A stretch of DNA of 64,000 bases from Planctomycetaceae bacterium (GCA_020638975.1 JACKHN010000031.1:12166-76165), one strand, 5' to 3'; shown: positions 50,231 through 59,354, counted from the first letter of the stretch. Program-made: numbers and translations. Notes: generated by a model from the sequence alone, not told the origin.

Positions 50231-50674
50231 ATGCTCAACCAATCACACCTTCCAATAACTTTCGATGCACAACGAAGTGCCCGTATGCAAAATCTGCCCT
50301 CAACTCGCCTGAACGTGCTGGTCGCCGAAGACGGCTTGCTGAATCAGCGCTTCGCACTGCGATTGCTTGAGAACGCTGGGCACGCAGTGACGCTGGCGGC
50401 AAATGGCGTCGAGGCGCTAGAAGCCTTGCGCCATAAGGACTTCGATCTTGTCTTGATGGACGTCGAGATGCCCGAAATGGACGGGATCACCGCTACGCAG
50501 GCAATCCGTGCCCAAGAGAGTGAGGGATCACGAGTTCCCATTGTGGCCGTCACCGCCACCGGAGATCGCGAGGCGTGCTTGCAAGCCGGGATGGACGATT
50601 GGTTGCCGAAGCCGCTGTCGATCTCGCGATTGAATCGCTCGATCGAGAAAGTCATCGCTAGGACTGCGGCCTGA
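50231..50674 (+). CDS. Single-domain response regulator (receiver domain)
   Basis: The receiver domain runs RLNVLVAEDGLLNQRFALRL, with the acidic pocket 'E-D' at residues about 31-32. The phosphoacceptor is in DLVLMDVEMPEMDGITATQA (D about residue 76), then IVAVTAT (T-switch) and LPKPLS (conserved K). No output domain follows, so it may act as a phosphorelay intermediate or through protein partners. The start is uncertain: ATG 50231, preceded by GGTGGA, gives 147 residues, while ATG 50285 gives the core 129 residues. The Hpt protein gene at 15678 is a possible donor, but far away. Confidence 0.82.
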   Translation: MLNQSHLPITFDAQRSARMQNLPSTRLNVLVAEDGLLNQRFALRLLENAGHAVTLAANGVEALEALRHKDFDLVLMDVEMPEMDGITATQAIRAQESEGSRVPIVAVTATGDREACLQAGMDDWLPKPLSISRLNRSIEKVIARTAA

Positions 50675-50805
50675 CGGGCAACACACTGCGTCGGCGTTGC
50701 CGATGCGTTCGTTGCGGATTGCTTGGATCGCTCGGTATGAGGATAATCGTGTCAGCGAGATTCCGGCGTGGGATTTCGCTGGCACGACCCCAGCGAGCAT
50801 GATTC

Positions 50806-52215
50806 ATGTTCTCGATTCTGGATCGCGATATCCGCCTGTGTGACGGAGTGAATCGACGCGAGATGCTTCGCGTCGGTGGGCTCGGGGCGTGTAGTCTGTC
50901 GATGCCCAGCCTGCTCAGCGCGGCAACTGATCCAACGACAGAATTACCGACCGGATCGTTTGGTCGTGCGAAGCGATGCATCGTGCTCTTCTTGCTCGGC
51001 GGTCCGCCACAACATGAGACCTGGGATCCGAAGCCCGATGCGCCGGCGGAAGTTCGCGGCGAGTTCTCGCCCATCGACTCGGCAACGCCGGGATTGCGTG
51101 TTGGAGAGTTGATGCCGCTAACCGCGAAGCTGACCGATCGCATCGCCGTTCTCCGCGCGGTGTCGACCGCTGACAATGCTCATTCTTCCAGCGGCTATTG
51201 GATGCTGACCGGATATCCGCATGCACCAAAGAACAAAGAGAATGCACTGCACGGGCCGCCCAACGATTGGCCGTGTGTGGGTGCCGTCGTAAGACACTTG
51301 CGTGGCGACACTGCTAGCCTCCCTGGGGCCGTTCGGTTGCCTGAAGAGATTTGGAACACCGGTCGGATCGTGTGGCCGGGGCAAGATGCGGGTTGGCTGG
51401 GAGACAACGCCGATCCTTGGCTGTTGGATTGCGATCCGAACAAACCCGATTTCAAGATCCCCGATCTCTCGCTGCCAAGTGACATTCCGGCGATGCGGTT
51501 TGACCGCCGCAGGACGTTGCTGGCATCGGTCAACCAGCATTTGGATGCCGTCCACCGCGATCAAGCCATCGGGCGTTGGAGTGGTCTGCAGCATAAGGCC
51601 TTCGACTTGCTCAGTTCGTCCGCCGCGCGGCGGGCGTTTGATATCCAGGCCGAGTCTGATGCCACTCGCGAGCGATACGGACGGAATCGATTCGGTCAGA
51701 GCGTGCTACTGGCAAGGCGTTTGGTCGAGTCTGGCGTTTCGTTGGTGCAAGTGAATTGGACCCGCTGGGAGGAGGATCAGTCCGTCGCGCCGGCTTGGGA
51801 TAATCACGCCGATAATGCAAAACGATTAAAGTCCGTCCTCATGCCGCCAATGGATCTGGCTTATTCGGCACTGCTCGAAGACCTGGAACAGCGCGGGATG
51901 TTGGATGATACGCTGGTGGTCTGGATGGGTGAGTTTGGTAGGACGCCCAAGATCAACGCTCGTGGAGGCCGTGACCACTGGGGACATGTTTTCTCGGCAG
52001 CGCTTGCGGGAGGCGGCATTCAGGGCGGTGCCGTGCATGGGGTTTCCGATTCGCAGGGGGCGTATCCTAGCTCGGGGCAAGTCGAGCCTCAGGACATCAC
52101 GGCAACCATCTTTCACTGCCTAGGCTACCGCCCGAGCACCGAGATTCACGACCCACTCGGCCGACCGATGGTGATTAGCAAAGGCGAACCAATCGACGCC
52201 GTCCTGTCGTCCTGA
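50806..52215 (+). CDS. DUF1501 family protein
   Basis: The 469-residue protein starts with a weak Tat-like leader (GVNRREMLRVGGLGACSLSM, with R-R-E-M-L-R) followed by DUF1501 features: LLGGPPQHETWDPKPDAPAE, HSSSGYWMLTGYPHAP, NRFGQSVLLARRLVESGVSL, GEFGRTPKINARGGRDHWG and AALAGGGIQGGAVHGVSDSQ. Those motifs match the phosphatase/sulfatase-superfamily metal site. Function unknown. It lies 131 bp after the response regulator. Confidence 0.9.
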   Translation: MFSILDRDIRLCDGVNRREMLRVGGLGACSLSMPSLLSAATDPTTELPTGSFGRAKRCIVLFLLGGPPQHETWDPKPDAPAEVRGEFSPIDSATPGLRVGELMPLTAKLTDRIAVLRAVSTADNAHSSSGYWMLTGYPHAPKNKENALHGPPNDWPCVGAVVRHLRGDTASLPGAVRLPEEIWNTGRIVWPGQDAGWLGDNADPWLLDCDPNKPDFKIPDLSLPSDIPAMRFDRRRTLLASVNQHLDAVHRDQAIGRWSGLQHKAFDLLSSSAARRAFDIQAESDATRERYGRNRFGQSVLLARRLVESGVSLVQVNWTRWEEDQSVAPAWDNHADNAKRLKSVLMPPMDLAYSALLEDLEQRGMLDDTLVVWMGEFGRTPKINARGGRDHWGHVFSAALAGGGIQGGAVHGVSDSQGAYPSSGQVEPQDITATIFHCLGYRPSTEIHDPLGRPMVISKGEPIDAVLSS

Positions 52216-52276
52216 CATGCCATGCCAACTGGAAAAAGGTGGGAGAAACTCGAACCTGCCGCGGCGTTTCGCGTCC

Positions 52277-52305
52277 TGTCGAACGATCGTTTTGGCGGCT
52301 ATAAT
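52277..52305 (+). promoter_or_regulatory. Possible promoter upstream of carA
   Basis: TATAAT occurs exactly at 52300-52305, 220 bp before the carA ATG. Seventeen bases further upstream TGTCGA is a poor -35. The extended -10 context (GGCTATAAT) lacks the TG. Transcription from here would pass through the hairpin at 52344-52379 before carA. Confidence 0.35.
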
Positions 52306-52343
52306 ACGACCGACAGCACGAGCCAAACTGGCGCATAAAAAAT

Positions 52344-52379
52344 CGAAGGGCCCTTGATCGCCGCATCAAGAACCCTTCG
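52344..52379. terminator. Strong hairpin with A-tract on one side: terminator or leader structure
   Basis: CGAAGGGCCCTTGAT and ATCAAGAACCCTTCG pair with two mismatches around the six-base loop CGCCGC. Six A residues lie just before it (52337-52342), so on the minus strand a T6 tract follows the stem, making an intrinsic terminator in that orientation. On the plus strand it could end the DUF1501 transcript or serve as a carA leader structure. Confidence 0.55.
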
Positions 52380-52524
52380 TAATTGGCTGTCCGAACATAG
52401 ATTAACCATGCCCGGAGACCCACAGCCGTATTCTTTCGTATCGACAGTCGCACACCCCAACTTTAGGTGACGTCTGGATTACGGCCTGCGAAACCGCTTG
52501 GCAACTCTCGACTTGGAACCGCTC

Positions 52525-53658
52525 ATGACCACCGCGAAACTTGCTTTGGAAGATGGAACTGTTTTCACTGGCGAAGCCTTTGGCGCGACTGGCGAAGTCG
52601 ATGGCGAAGTGGTTTTCAACACATCCATGACGGGTTATCAGGAGATTCTCACCGATCCCAGCTATCGCGGGCAAATCGTCACGATGACCTATCCCGAAAT
52701 CGGCAACTACGGCGTCAATGCCGAAGACGTCGAAAGCGGCAAACCTCACCTAGCCGGTTTCATCGTTCGCGAGAACAGCCGCATCGCCAGCAATTTTCGC
52801 AGCAATGGTGGACTTGCCGAATACCTCGCCCAGCATGGCATCGTCGGGATCTCGGGAATCGACACGCGATCTCTTGTGCGCCGGATCCGAACTCTGGGCG
52901 CGATGAAGGGCGTTCTCTCGACAACCGATTTGGACGACGCGAGCTTGGTTGCTAAAGCAAAGTCCAGCCCCGGCTTGGTGGGACGCGATCTTGTCCGAGA
53001 AGTCTTGCCCGACCAGCCACGCGATTGGGCCGAGGGGTTGAGCAAATGGGCGCGGATCGCCGACGAGATGCTGCCGCAGTCGTATGACCAACAGTTGCAT
53101 GTCGTCGCCATGGACTTTGGCATGAAGTGGAACATCCCGCGGCATCTACAGGAGGCTGGCTGCCGTGTGACGATACTTCCCGGAACCGCCAGCGCCGAGG
53201 AGGTCCTATCGCAAAACCCCGACGGCGTTTTTCTGTCGAATGGGCCCGGCGATCCTGAGCCACTCGACTATGCCATCAACACCATTAAAGATCTGCTCGG
53301 CAAACGGCCCGTGTTCGGAATTTGCCTGGGGCATCAGCTGTTCGCTTTGGCTTCCGGCGCCAAGACCTTCAAACTCAAGTTCGGTCACCGCGGTGCCAAC
53401 CAACCGGTTCAGAATCTTGACTCCACACGAGTCGAGATCACAGCCCAGAATCACGGCTTTGCGGTCGAAGAAGAGTCGCTGCCCGATCACCTGGAGATCA
53501 CCCATCGCAATCTGAACGACAACACGATCGCCGGCTTGCGACATCGCGAATTCCCGGCGTTCAGCGTTCAATACCACCCGGAAGCTTCCTCGGGACCTCA
53601 TGACAGCGAGTATCTGTTCCATCAATTCCGCGAGTTGATGACGTCTTGCAAGGTCTGA
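52525..53658 (+). CDS. carA: Carbamoyl-phosphate synthase small (glutaminase) subunit
   Basis: The 377-residue protein fits CarA throughout: LALEDGTVFTGEAFGATGEV, FNTSMTGYQEILTDPSYRGQ, YGVNAEDVESGKPHLAGFIV, GISGIDTRSLVRRIR, SNGPGDPEPLDYAI, the glutaminase nucleophile in FGICLGHQLFALA, and FSVQYHPEASSGPHDSEYLF with the catalytic His-Glu pair. It removes the amide from glutamine and passes ammonia to CarB in the cytoplasm for pyrimidine and arginine synthesis. carB is not adjacent. The start is the ATG at 52525 (TTGGAACC just upstream). Confidence 0.97.
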   Translation: MTTAKLALEDGTVFTGEAFGATGEVDGEVVFNTSMTGYQEILTDPSYRGQIVTMTYPEIGNYGVNAEDVESGKPHLAGFIVRENSRIASNFRSNGGLAEYLAQHGIVGISGIDTRSLVRRIRTLGAMKGVLSTTDLDDASLVAKAKSSPGLVGRDLVREVLPDQPRDWAEGLSKWARIADEMLPQSYDQQLHVVAMDFGMKWNIPRHLQEAGCRVTILPGTASAEEVLSQNPDGVFLSNGPGDPEPLDYAINTIKDLLGKRPVFGICLGHQLFALASGAKTFKLKFGHRGANQPVQNLDSTRVEITAQNHGFAVEEESLPDHLEITHRNLNDNTIAGLRHREFPAFSVQYHPEASSGPHDSEYLFHQFRELMTSCKV

Positions 53659-53689
53659 GCGAGTAGAATGGTGGCGGGAGGTTGTGGAC

Positions 53690-54427
53690 ATGCCGTTACA
53701 CGATCATTTTCGACCGCCGATCTGGAACAAAGCGTCGTGGGAGGGTTTCCATGGCATGTGGCCAGCCACGATGGTCCAGCAACTCGTGAAGATTCTTCCC
53801 GAGCAGTACACCGCGGAACCACGAGTTCATCTGGGCAGCAACTACGAGATTGATGTGTGTGCCTTCGAGAGCGATGAGTTTTCAAAAGCCCGCTCGCGCA
53901 ACGCTGGCAGTTCCGATGCGTCAGCGGTGCAAACATGGGCACCGCCTGAACCAACATTGACAGTGGAACTCAATCCGATGGAGTTCTACGAATACGAAGT
54001 CTTGATCTTTGACCAGGAGCGGAATCGGCAGTTGGTGGCCGCCATCGAAATCGTCAGCCCGGCGAACAAAGATCGTCCGGAGACGCGTCAGGCGTTCGTT
54101 ACGAAATGTGCCGCTTTGCTACAGAACGGTGTCTGCGTTTCCATCGTTGATTTGGTAACGACGCGCAACTTCAATCTGTACTGCGAGCTGCTGAACGTCT
54201 TCTGTCAGAGCGACCCGGCTTTCGCGGAAGCACCACCCGCTACCTACGCGGTCACCTGCCGAGGGCGACAGGACCGTCAACGTCCGGGCTTTGAAACCTG
54301 GGCGTATCCGCTCGTCGTGGGCCAACCGTTGCCAGTCCTTCCCGTCTGGCTTGAAGACGACCACGCGATTTCTCTCGATCTCGAAGCGTCGTATTTGGAA
54401 ACCTGTCGGGCATTACGTCTGCTCTGA
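53690..54427 (+). CDS. DUF4058 family protein
   Basis: The 245-residue protein matches the DUF4058 pattern known from cyanobacteria and planctomycetes: an N-terminal PLHDHFRPPIWNKASWEGFH, then YEVLIFDQERNRQLVAAIEI, VSPANKDRPETRQAFVTKCA and VSIVDLVTTRNFNLYCELL. The E-I-x-S-P-A-N-K and Y-E-V pattern resembles a nuclease-like beta-core, but function is not established. GGGAGG lies 8 bases before the ATG at 53690. It is 31 bp after carA. Confidence 0.75.
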   Translation: MPLHDHFRPPIWNKASWEGFHGMWPATMVQQLVKILPEQYTAEPRVHLGSNYEIDVCAFESDEFSKARSRNAGSSDASAVQTWAPPEPTLTVELNPMEFYEYEVLIFDQERNRQLVAAIEIVSPANKDRPETRQAFVTKCAALLQNGVCVSIVDLVTTRNFNLYCELLNVFCQSDPAFAEAPPATYAVTCRGRQDRQRPGFETWAYPLVVGQPLPVLPVWLEDDHAISLDLEASYLETCRALRLL

Positions 54428-54461
54428 CAAAACGAACTCGTTAGATCACGGCTACAAACCC

Positions 54462-54878
54462 ATGGCGCTCGTCGACATCAACTGGAATCCGTCGCGAAAG
54501 GAGCTGCGTGTCTTTGCGTTGCTGTTGATCGTCTTTGGTGCGATCGTCGCGACCGTGCTGTACGGGCGACTCGTTTCCCAGACGCCGTCTGCTGCGGTAT
54601 TACTCTTCACGACGGTCGTCGGATTGATTGGGCTGGCCGTTCCGGCGTTAGTACGACCCGTCTATGTCATATGGATGGGGCTCGCCTTTCCCATCGGCTG
54701 GACCGTATCGCATCTAATGATGCTCGCGGTGTTCTACCTCGTACTTACGCCTATCGGTCTTGTTATGCGATCACTAGGTCGCGACCCGATGCAACGCCGC
54801 TTGGATCGCGAGGCAAAGACCTACTGGTTACCACGAGCGCCTCGCGAAGACTTGAAGAGCTACTTTCGGCAGTTTTAG
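54462..54878 (+). CDS. SxtJ-family small membrane protein
   Basis: The 138-residue protein has an N-terminal INWNPSRKELRVFALLLIVF motif and two or three transmembrane segments (about 18-38, 46-65 and 76-98), and ends with LDREAKTYWLPRAPREDLKS then YFRQF. The short 'W-x-x-x-x-Y-F-R-Q-F' closing pattern, with Y-W before it, resembles SxtJ-type small membrane proteins that accompany export or modification gene clusters. It lies in a plus-strand run after DUF4058 and converges with the membrane gene at 54885. Confidence 0.7.
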   Translation: MALVDINWNPSRKELRVFALLLIVFGAIVATVLYGRLVSQTPSAAVLLFTTVVGLIGLAVPALVRPVYVIWMGLAFPIGWTVSHLMMLAVFYLVLTPIGLVMRSLGRDPMQRRLDREAKTYWLPRAPREDLKSYFRQF

Positions 54879-54884
54879 TTCGAT

Positions 54885-55997
54885 TCACGGTCGCTTCTTG
54901 CCGACCTGAACGAAAACCAGTCGATAGCCGTGGTATCCGAGGTTGCTCAGGATTGCTGTTACGAGGAAGGCGTGCAGCAGAATCGTCACGAACGCGACCG
55001 ATGCGAATGGGCTGACCGCGCTATAACCCATCAAGAGCGAAACTCCAGCTGCGTTTACGACCGCGATCGCCGTGGCCGCGAGAATATCACCACGGTCGCG
55101 TCGCAGCGACAACCCGACATAGAGCCCGATGACCGTGTTCACTCCCACTCCGATCGTCGCTGGGATCACGTATTTGAAGTCGAGCGCCGTCGGAGCCGTC
55201 CACGAAAAATTCCTCACGAATCCGAACAGGCAGGCAGCACAAAAAGTCAGCAGCATTAGTTGCCAGATACTGAATTGCTGATTCGTCGACTTCGTCAGCA
55301 AATCGGCGATGTTGGTTCCACGAGATGATGCGACGATCCGAGCCTTCTCCTGGGGAACCGGTTCGATATCCCAACGACCGAGGGCTCGTTCATAGGCCAC
55401 GGTGATTGTTTTCTGCCACGCAAAAGAAAAACCAAACTGCCGCAAGATCGCCATGATTTCTGCGTGTTTCAAAGACTCCGCATGTTCCCCGTCGAGGAAC
55501 GTGAACCATTGCCTCAACTCTTTCCCGGTGCCTTTTTCCATATCAAGCCCGGGAATTCCGTCCGTCAGATCGACAAGTCGGAGCCCCGAAAGCCTCGCGA
55601 GTGCGAGTGGAAGGGCGATCAGTGTCATCGCGATCGCAACGCGAATGATCCAGCTAGAATCGAGGCTGCTGAGGTCGACGTTAAACGGAATCGCGATCAG
55701 CGTCGCCGTCCCGATCAGGAAGATGGGCACTTGCACCAGGAGGTGAATCCTCACGAAGCTGACCGCAATTAAGATGGCACTCAGTACAAAGGCCGATCCG
55801 GCATCCGATGAATTGGGGGAATAGACCAATACCGGCACGATTCCCAACGTCAACGTGCAGAGAAGAAAAATCGGCATCCGCAGGAATAGGTGCGTGCGCC
55901 CAAATGCCAGCCAAACCGCTGGAAACGTGCAAAGCGACAGGAAACTCGCGAAGGCGAATCCCGTTGCCAGCACGAAGATCATCAGAATAACCAACAT
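54885..55997 (-). CDS. Multi-pass membrane protein, function unknown
   Basis: The 370-residue protein has about nine hydrophobic segments: five in the first 170 residues, then a polar region (DLTDGIPGLDMEKGTGKELR, TVAYERALGRWDIEPVPQEK), then four near the end. AGGTGA lies about 9 bases before the ATG at 55997, so I use that start and not an upstream GTG at 56096. I do not recognise the family. The distance between its start and that of the divergent gene at 56127 is 129 bp, which may hold promoters. Confidence 0.6.
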   Translation of the reverse strand: MLVILMIFVLATGFAFASFLSLCTFPAVWLAFGRTHLFLRMPIFLLCTLTLGIVPVLVYSPNSSDAGSAFVLSAILIAVSFVRIHLLVQVPIFLIGTATLIAIPFNVDLSSLDSSWIIRVAIAMTLIALPLALARLSGLRLVDLTDGIPGLDMEKGTGKELRQWFTFLDGEHAESLKHAEIMAILRQFGFSFAWQKTITVAYERALGRWDIEPVPQEKARIVASSRGTNIADLLTKSTNQQFSIWQLMLLTFCAACLFGFVRNFSWTAPTALDFKYVIPATIGVGVNTVIGLYVGLSLRRDRGDILAATAIAVVNAAGVSLLMGYSAVSPFASVAFVTILLHAFLVTAILSNLGYHGYRLVFVQVGKKRP

Positions 55998-56126
55998 CTT
56001 GGCGTCACCTGTTTGCAGCCAGAATAGCGCACTCGTCTTGTCGCACACCGCGAATCGCTTGTCAAACAGAAACTCACCAGGGACAATGGCAAGCACTTGG
56101 AATGGGCGGGAGAATCGGTAATCAAG

Positions 56127-56912
56127 ATGTCAGAAACCAAAGTCGTTAACAGTTCGTCCAGCAAAACGAGTTCAACGCTCTTCGGTCGCGTCGCCTTTGG
56201 TGCCCTCGGCGTGCTGCTCGTCGGTGTGGTGCTTGTCTATGCGGTGCTGTACTTTGGCAGCATCAGCGGTGAAGAATTTTCGCCTGATTCGTTCAAGCGT
56301 CGCCGATTCGCCTATCTGGAAGTGCCGCTGATCGGCGTTCAAATCACGCCCATCCGTCATACCGACAAGACCAACGATCTGGAAAAGTATCTGTCCGCCG
56401 AGAAGCTCTTGCCCACGCCGACGAAGCCCGAAAACCGCTGGGATCTCGTCTTTGCATCGGAAGGATCGCGCGGTGGGCCACAAGGCGACTCACGCATCTT
56501 GTGCCAGTACCTCGACGCGCTGAACAAGGACGGCGACAGTATCTGGCTGAAGTGGTCGGAAGAACACGTAGAGTTGGCTAAAGTCGTGTGGCCTGCGGTC
56601 GCTAAGGTGGCTCGGCAAGAGCTTTACAGTTTCATTCCCGAACTCTTTCTACTCGCCCGATCTACATCGACGCCCGAACAACTCAAAGAGCGTATCGATC
56701 AAACGCTGGCCGACAAATATCTCATCACGGCAGAAACGCTCGAAGCGCTCGATCAGCGAGACGTCGCGGCCGAGTTATTCGCCGAAGTGTTGCATCACGC
56801 GCCGGATCGAATCGACAGCGTGCGGGGCCGCGATCAATCGGCAGATGCCGCTGGCTCGCGGACCGAAGGTGACGAATCGCCAAAGGGCGTCTCCGAAGCG
56901 GCGCCTGGCTGA
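56127..56912 (+). CDS. Single-pass membrane protein, function unknown
   Basis: The 261-residue protein has one transmembrane helix near residues 22-44 (VAFGALGVLLVGVVLVYAVL) and then a soluble part rich in charged residues, ending with a polar, low-complexity tail (SADAAGSRTEGDESPKGVSE). I see no motif that identifies it. It precedes the cysteine desulfurase gene by 57 bp on the same strand. Confidence 0.55.
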   Translation: MSETKVVNSSSSKTSSTLFGRVAFGALGVLLVGVVLVYAVLYFGSISGEEFSPDSFKRRRFAYLEVPLIGVQITPIRHTDKTNDLEKYLSAEKLLPTPTKPENRWDLVFASEGSRGGPQGDSRILCQYLDALNKDGDSIWLKWSEEHVELAKVVWPAVAKVARQELYSFIPELFLLARSTSTPEQLKERIDQTLADKYLITAETLEALDQRDVAAELFAEVLHHAPDRIDSVRGRDQSADAAGSRTEGDESPKGVSEAAPG

Positions 56913-56969
56913 TTGTGTCTCGCGATAACCCTTGCCACAGCAACTACTTCGACGTCGCTTCGATCAGCC

Positions 56970-58130
56970 ATGGAACAGATCTACCTCGATAACAATGCCA
57001 CAACGAAAATGCTCCCAGAAGTGGCTGAGGCGATCTACGAAGCTCACCGTGCCGGCCATGTAAACCCGGCTAGTCAACACCAAAGCGGCCAACGAACACG
57101 TCGCGTGTTGGAGGACGCTCGGGAACGAATTACGAAGCTGCTCGGGGGTGAAACGACGGGGATGAAGCCCGACCGTTTGGTCCTTACCAGCGGCGGGACC
57201 GAATCGAACAACTTGGCGATTCGCGGACTCACCGCCGACGCTCGCGAAGCAAACATCGTCCTTTCGCCAATCGAACACCCAAGCATCTTGGAGACAGCCG
57301 AAAAACTCGCACAAGCCGGCCTAGAAATCCGTCGTCTGCCCGTCAATCACGCCGGAGTCATCCAAGCAGATCGTCTAGCGGACTTGATCGATGAACGAAC
57401 TCGCTTGGTCAGTGTGATGCTGGGGAACCACGAGACTGGCGTCATACAGCCCGTCGAACAAATCTCACGTTTTGCTCGCGAACAACGTGTGCTGGTTCAT
57501 TGCGACGCGGTGCAAGCCGCGGGAAAGATCCCCGTCAACTTCAGGACACTGGGCGTTGATGCGCTCTCCGTTTCGGCCCACAAATTGCACGGACCGGTTG
57601 GTATTGCCGGGCTGCTCTTGCGGCATGATGTCACGCCAGCACCGATGCTATCTGGTGGATTCCAGCAGCAGGGCGTTCGGCCTGGCACTGAATCCGTCCC
57701 CCTCGCGCTCGGGTTCTTGAAAGCACTTGAACTATGGGCTGAACAATCGCTCCAACTCGAAGGCCAGATGCGTACTTTGCGTGATACACTCGAAGCTCGC
57801 CTACGCTCCGAAATCCCCTCGCTGGTCGTCAACGGAGAAGCCGCAAACCGACTTCCACATACCGCGAACATCTCGTTTCCGGGCCTGAATCGACAAGCGA
57901 TTGTGATGGCGCTCGACATGGCCGGAATCGCCTGCTCGACGGGCTCGGCCTGTGCCAGCGGGTCGAGCGAACCTTCGCCCGTGTTGATCGCGATGGGACT
58001 TCCCGAGCCTGTAATTGAGGGGTCGATTCGAATCAGCCTGAGCCGCTTTACGACGGCGACCGACATAGAACTGGCCACGCAACGCATCTTACGTGTTTAC
58101 AACGCCTTACGGCGCGACCAAGAAGCTTAA
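56970..58130 (+). CDS. Cysteine desulfurase (NifS/IscS-type)
   Basis: The 386-residue PLP enzyme begins EQIYLDNNATTKMLPEVAEA, then NLAIRGLTADAREANIVLSP and IEHPSILE. The PLP lysine is in SVSAHKLHGPVGIAG and the sulfur-bearing Cys in IACSTGSACASGSSEPSPVL, near residue 330. The motif C-S-T-G-S-A-C-A-S-G fits group I NifS/IscS enzymes. It supplies persulfide sulfur for Fe-S clusters or tRNA thiolation. The start is the ATG at 56970. Fe-S scaffold genes are absent nearby; it lies just before dnaA. Confidence 0.93.
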   Translation: MEQIYLDNNATTKMLPEVAEAIYEAHRAGHVNPASQHQSGQRTRRVLEDARERITKLLGGETTGMKPDRLVLTSGGTESNNLAIRGLTADAREANIVLSPIEHPSILETAEKLAQAGLEIRRLPVNHAGVIQADRLADLIDERTRLVSVMLGNHETGVIQPVEQISRFAREQRVLVHCDAVQAAGKIPVNFRTLGVDALSVSAHKLHGPVGIAGLLLRHDVTPAPMLSGGFQQQGVRPGTESVPLALGFLKALELWAEQSLQLEGQMRTLRDTLEARLRSEIPSLVVNGEAANRLPHTANISFPGLNRQAIVMALDMAGIACSTGSACASGSSEPSPVLIAMGLPEPVIEGSIRISLSRFTTATDIELATQRILRVYNALRRDQEA

Positions 58131-58147
58131 AATCTTGTGGCAACGGC

Positions 58148-58176
58148 TCGCAAGTCGCGCCGAGAACCTCTATAAT
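58148..58176 (+). promoter_or_regulatory. Possible dnaA promoter
   Basis: A perfect TATAAT lies at 58171-58176, 75 bp before the dnaA GTG. A weak -35 (TCGCAA, 3 of 6) is 17 bases upstream. The region is otherwise GC-rich. Confidence 0.4.
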
Positions 58177-58250
58177 CTGCGGTTCGTCGTAAGGCTTCTT
58201 TCTCAAGCAACTTAAGTGCAGTAATTCGCGAACCAGCGGACGGAGTCGGA

Positions 58251-59354
58251 GTGGTCGGAAGCGTCTTTGCCATCCCTCGAACAAACTCGGACGGAGTCAG
58301 CCCCGCTGCACGTCCTCGTAGCGGTGGTGTTAGTGTGCGCGATCAGGTTTCCGTTCCGCTGCATCAGTTCATCAGTGGACCCGAGAACGCCCTCACGGAA
58401 CTTGCCGCGGCGTCAGTCACGCAGCAATGGGCAAGGTTCAACCCGCTGTTCATCTCCGGACCATCAGGCGTTGGCAAGACTCACTTGCTGCATTGTTTGC
58501 TTAAGTCGTCGCTGATTTCATTTGCTGATCTTCGTAGTTTATGGCTGACTGGTGCGGATTACGCGCGTGCGATCGCGGATGGGATTGATGTTGATTCGAT
58601 CGGCGACGTGCGTTCGCTACATCGATCCGTCGATCTCTTGATCCTTGATGGCTTGCACGAACTCGCTTCCAAACCGGCAGCACAACAAGAGCTTGTTCAC
58701 ACGCTTGATGCCTTACTCGAACAAGATGCTCAGTTGATCATCACTTCACGATCACCGTTGGATGAGATTAGTTCACTGCTACCCGCACTCACGAGTCGAT
58801 TGTCAAGTGGCTTGCACATACCGCTGGTTCCTCCCGCTGCGGCCACACGCGGCGCCATTCTCGACGAACTAGCGAAGCAGAACGATGTTGTTATTCCGCC
58901 TCAAGTGACTCAACAATTGACATCCACACCGAGGTGTAAGCGATCGAAGCCATTAATGGTCAGCGATCTGATGGCGGCGATCGTCGAGCTGCGTTGCTTC
59001 CCGACACAAACCGGCAGCGAGCCGTCAACCGCCGTTGATCGGATCGTCTCACGCACCGATGCTGATCACGATGTGACTGCCAAAGAGATCAACAAACGAG
59101 TCGCCAAGTATTTCAACGTGACGGTTCGAGAACTGACCGGAGCATCTCGTCGCAAGACCGTTGTTCGTGCTCGGGCCTTATCTGTTTATTTGATCCGCAC
59201 GGCGCTCGGATTCAGTTTCCAAGCCATCGGACAGAGCCTGGGCGGTCGAGATCACACGACAGTCATGCACGCTTTCCAGCGAGCCACCGATTGGCTCGAA
59301 GACGATGCGGGATTCGCTCGGGCAGCGACTGAAATAGGAGCAGCGATCGAATAA
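58251..59354 (+). CDS. dnaA: Chromosomal replication initiator DnaA, short form
   Basis: The 367-residue protein has the DnaA AAA+ core and DNA-binding domain. The core shows HQFISGPENALTELAAA, ISGPSGVGKTHLLH (Walker A), and LLILDGLHELASKPAAQQEL in the place of the Walker B, plus LTSRLSSGLHIPLVPP (arginine-finger region). Domain IV carries VRARALSVYLIRTALGFSFQ, then AIGQSLGGRDHTTVMHAFQR, the DnaA signature. There is no N-terminal domain I, which usually binds DnaB/DiaA. The second Walker B acidic residue is Gly. The start is GTG 58251, with GGAG 5 bases upstream. It binds oriC to open the origin; the gene order (dnaA, dnaN, DUF721, gyrB) is a classic origin neighbourhood. Confidence 0.92.
   Translation: MVGSVFAIPRTNSDGVSPAARPRSGGVSVRDQVSVPLHQFISGPENALTELAAASVTQQWARFNPLFISGPSGVGKTHLLHCLLKSSLISFADLRSLWLTGADYARAIADGIDVDSIGDVRSLHRSVDLLILDGLHELASKPAAQQELVHTLDALLEQDAQLIITSRSPLDEISSLLPALTSRLSSGLHIPLVPPAAATRGAILDELAKQNDVVIPPQVTQQLTSTPRCKRSKPLMVSDLMAAIVELRCFPTQTGSEPSTAVDRIVSRTDADHDVTAKEINKRVAKYFNVTVRELTGASRRKTVVRARALSVYLIRTALGFSFQAIGQSLGGRDHTTVMHAFQRATDWLEDDAGFARAATEIGAAIE

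Larger units (their letters stand above)
52216..52524. other. Intergenic region before carA with promoter and hairpin candidates
   Basis: No gene is visible in this 309-bp gap. It contains a perfect TATAAT at 52300-52305 and a 15-bp-arm hairpin at 52344-52379, described separately. No recognisable riboswitch or leader peptide was found by eye. Confidence 0.4.

Noticed and set aside
52344..52379. Intrinsic terminator on the plus strand for the upstream DUF1501 gene
   Set aside because: No T-run follows the stem on the plus strand. The T6 run is on the minus-strand side, so I list it only as ambiguous.
58251..58517. DnaA domain I hidden in another frame before or within dnaA
   Set aside because: The upstream gap of 120 bp has stops and promoter-like sequence, and no domain I-like stretch was seen.
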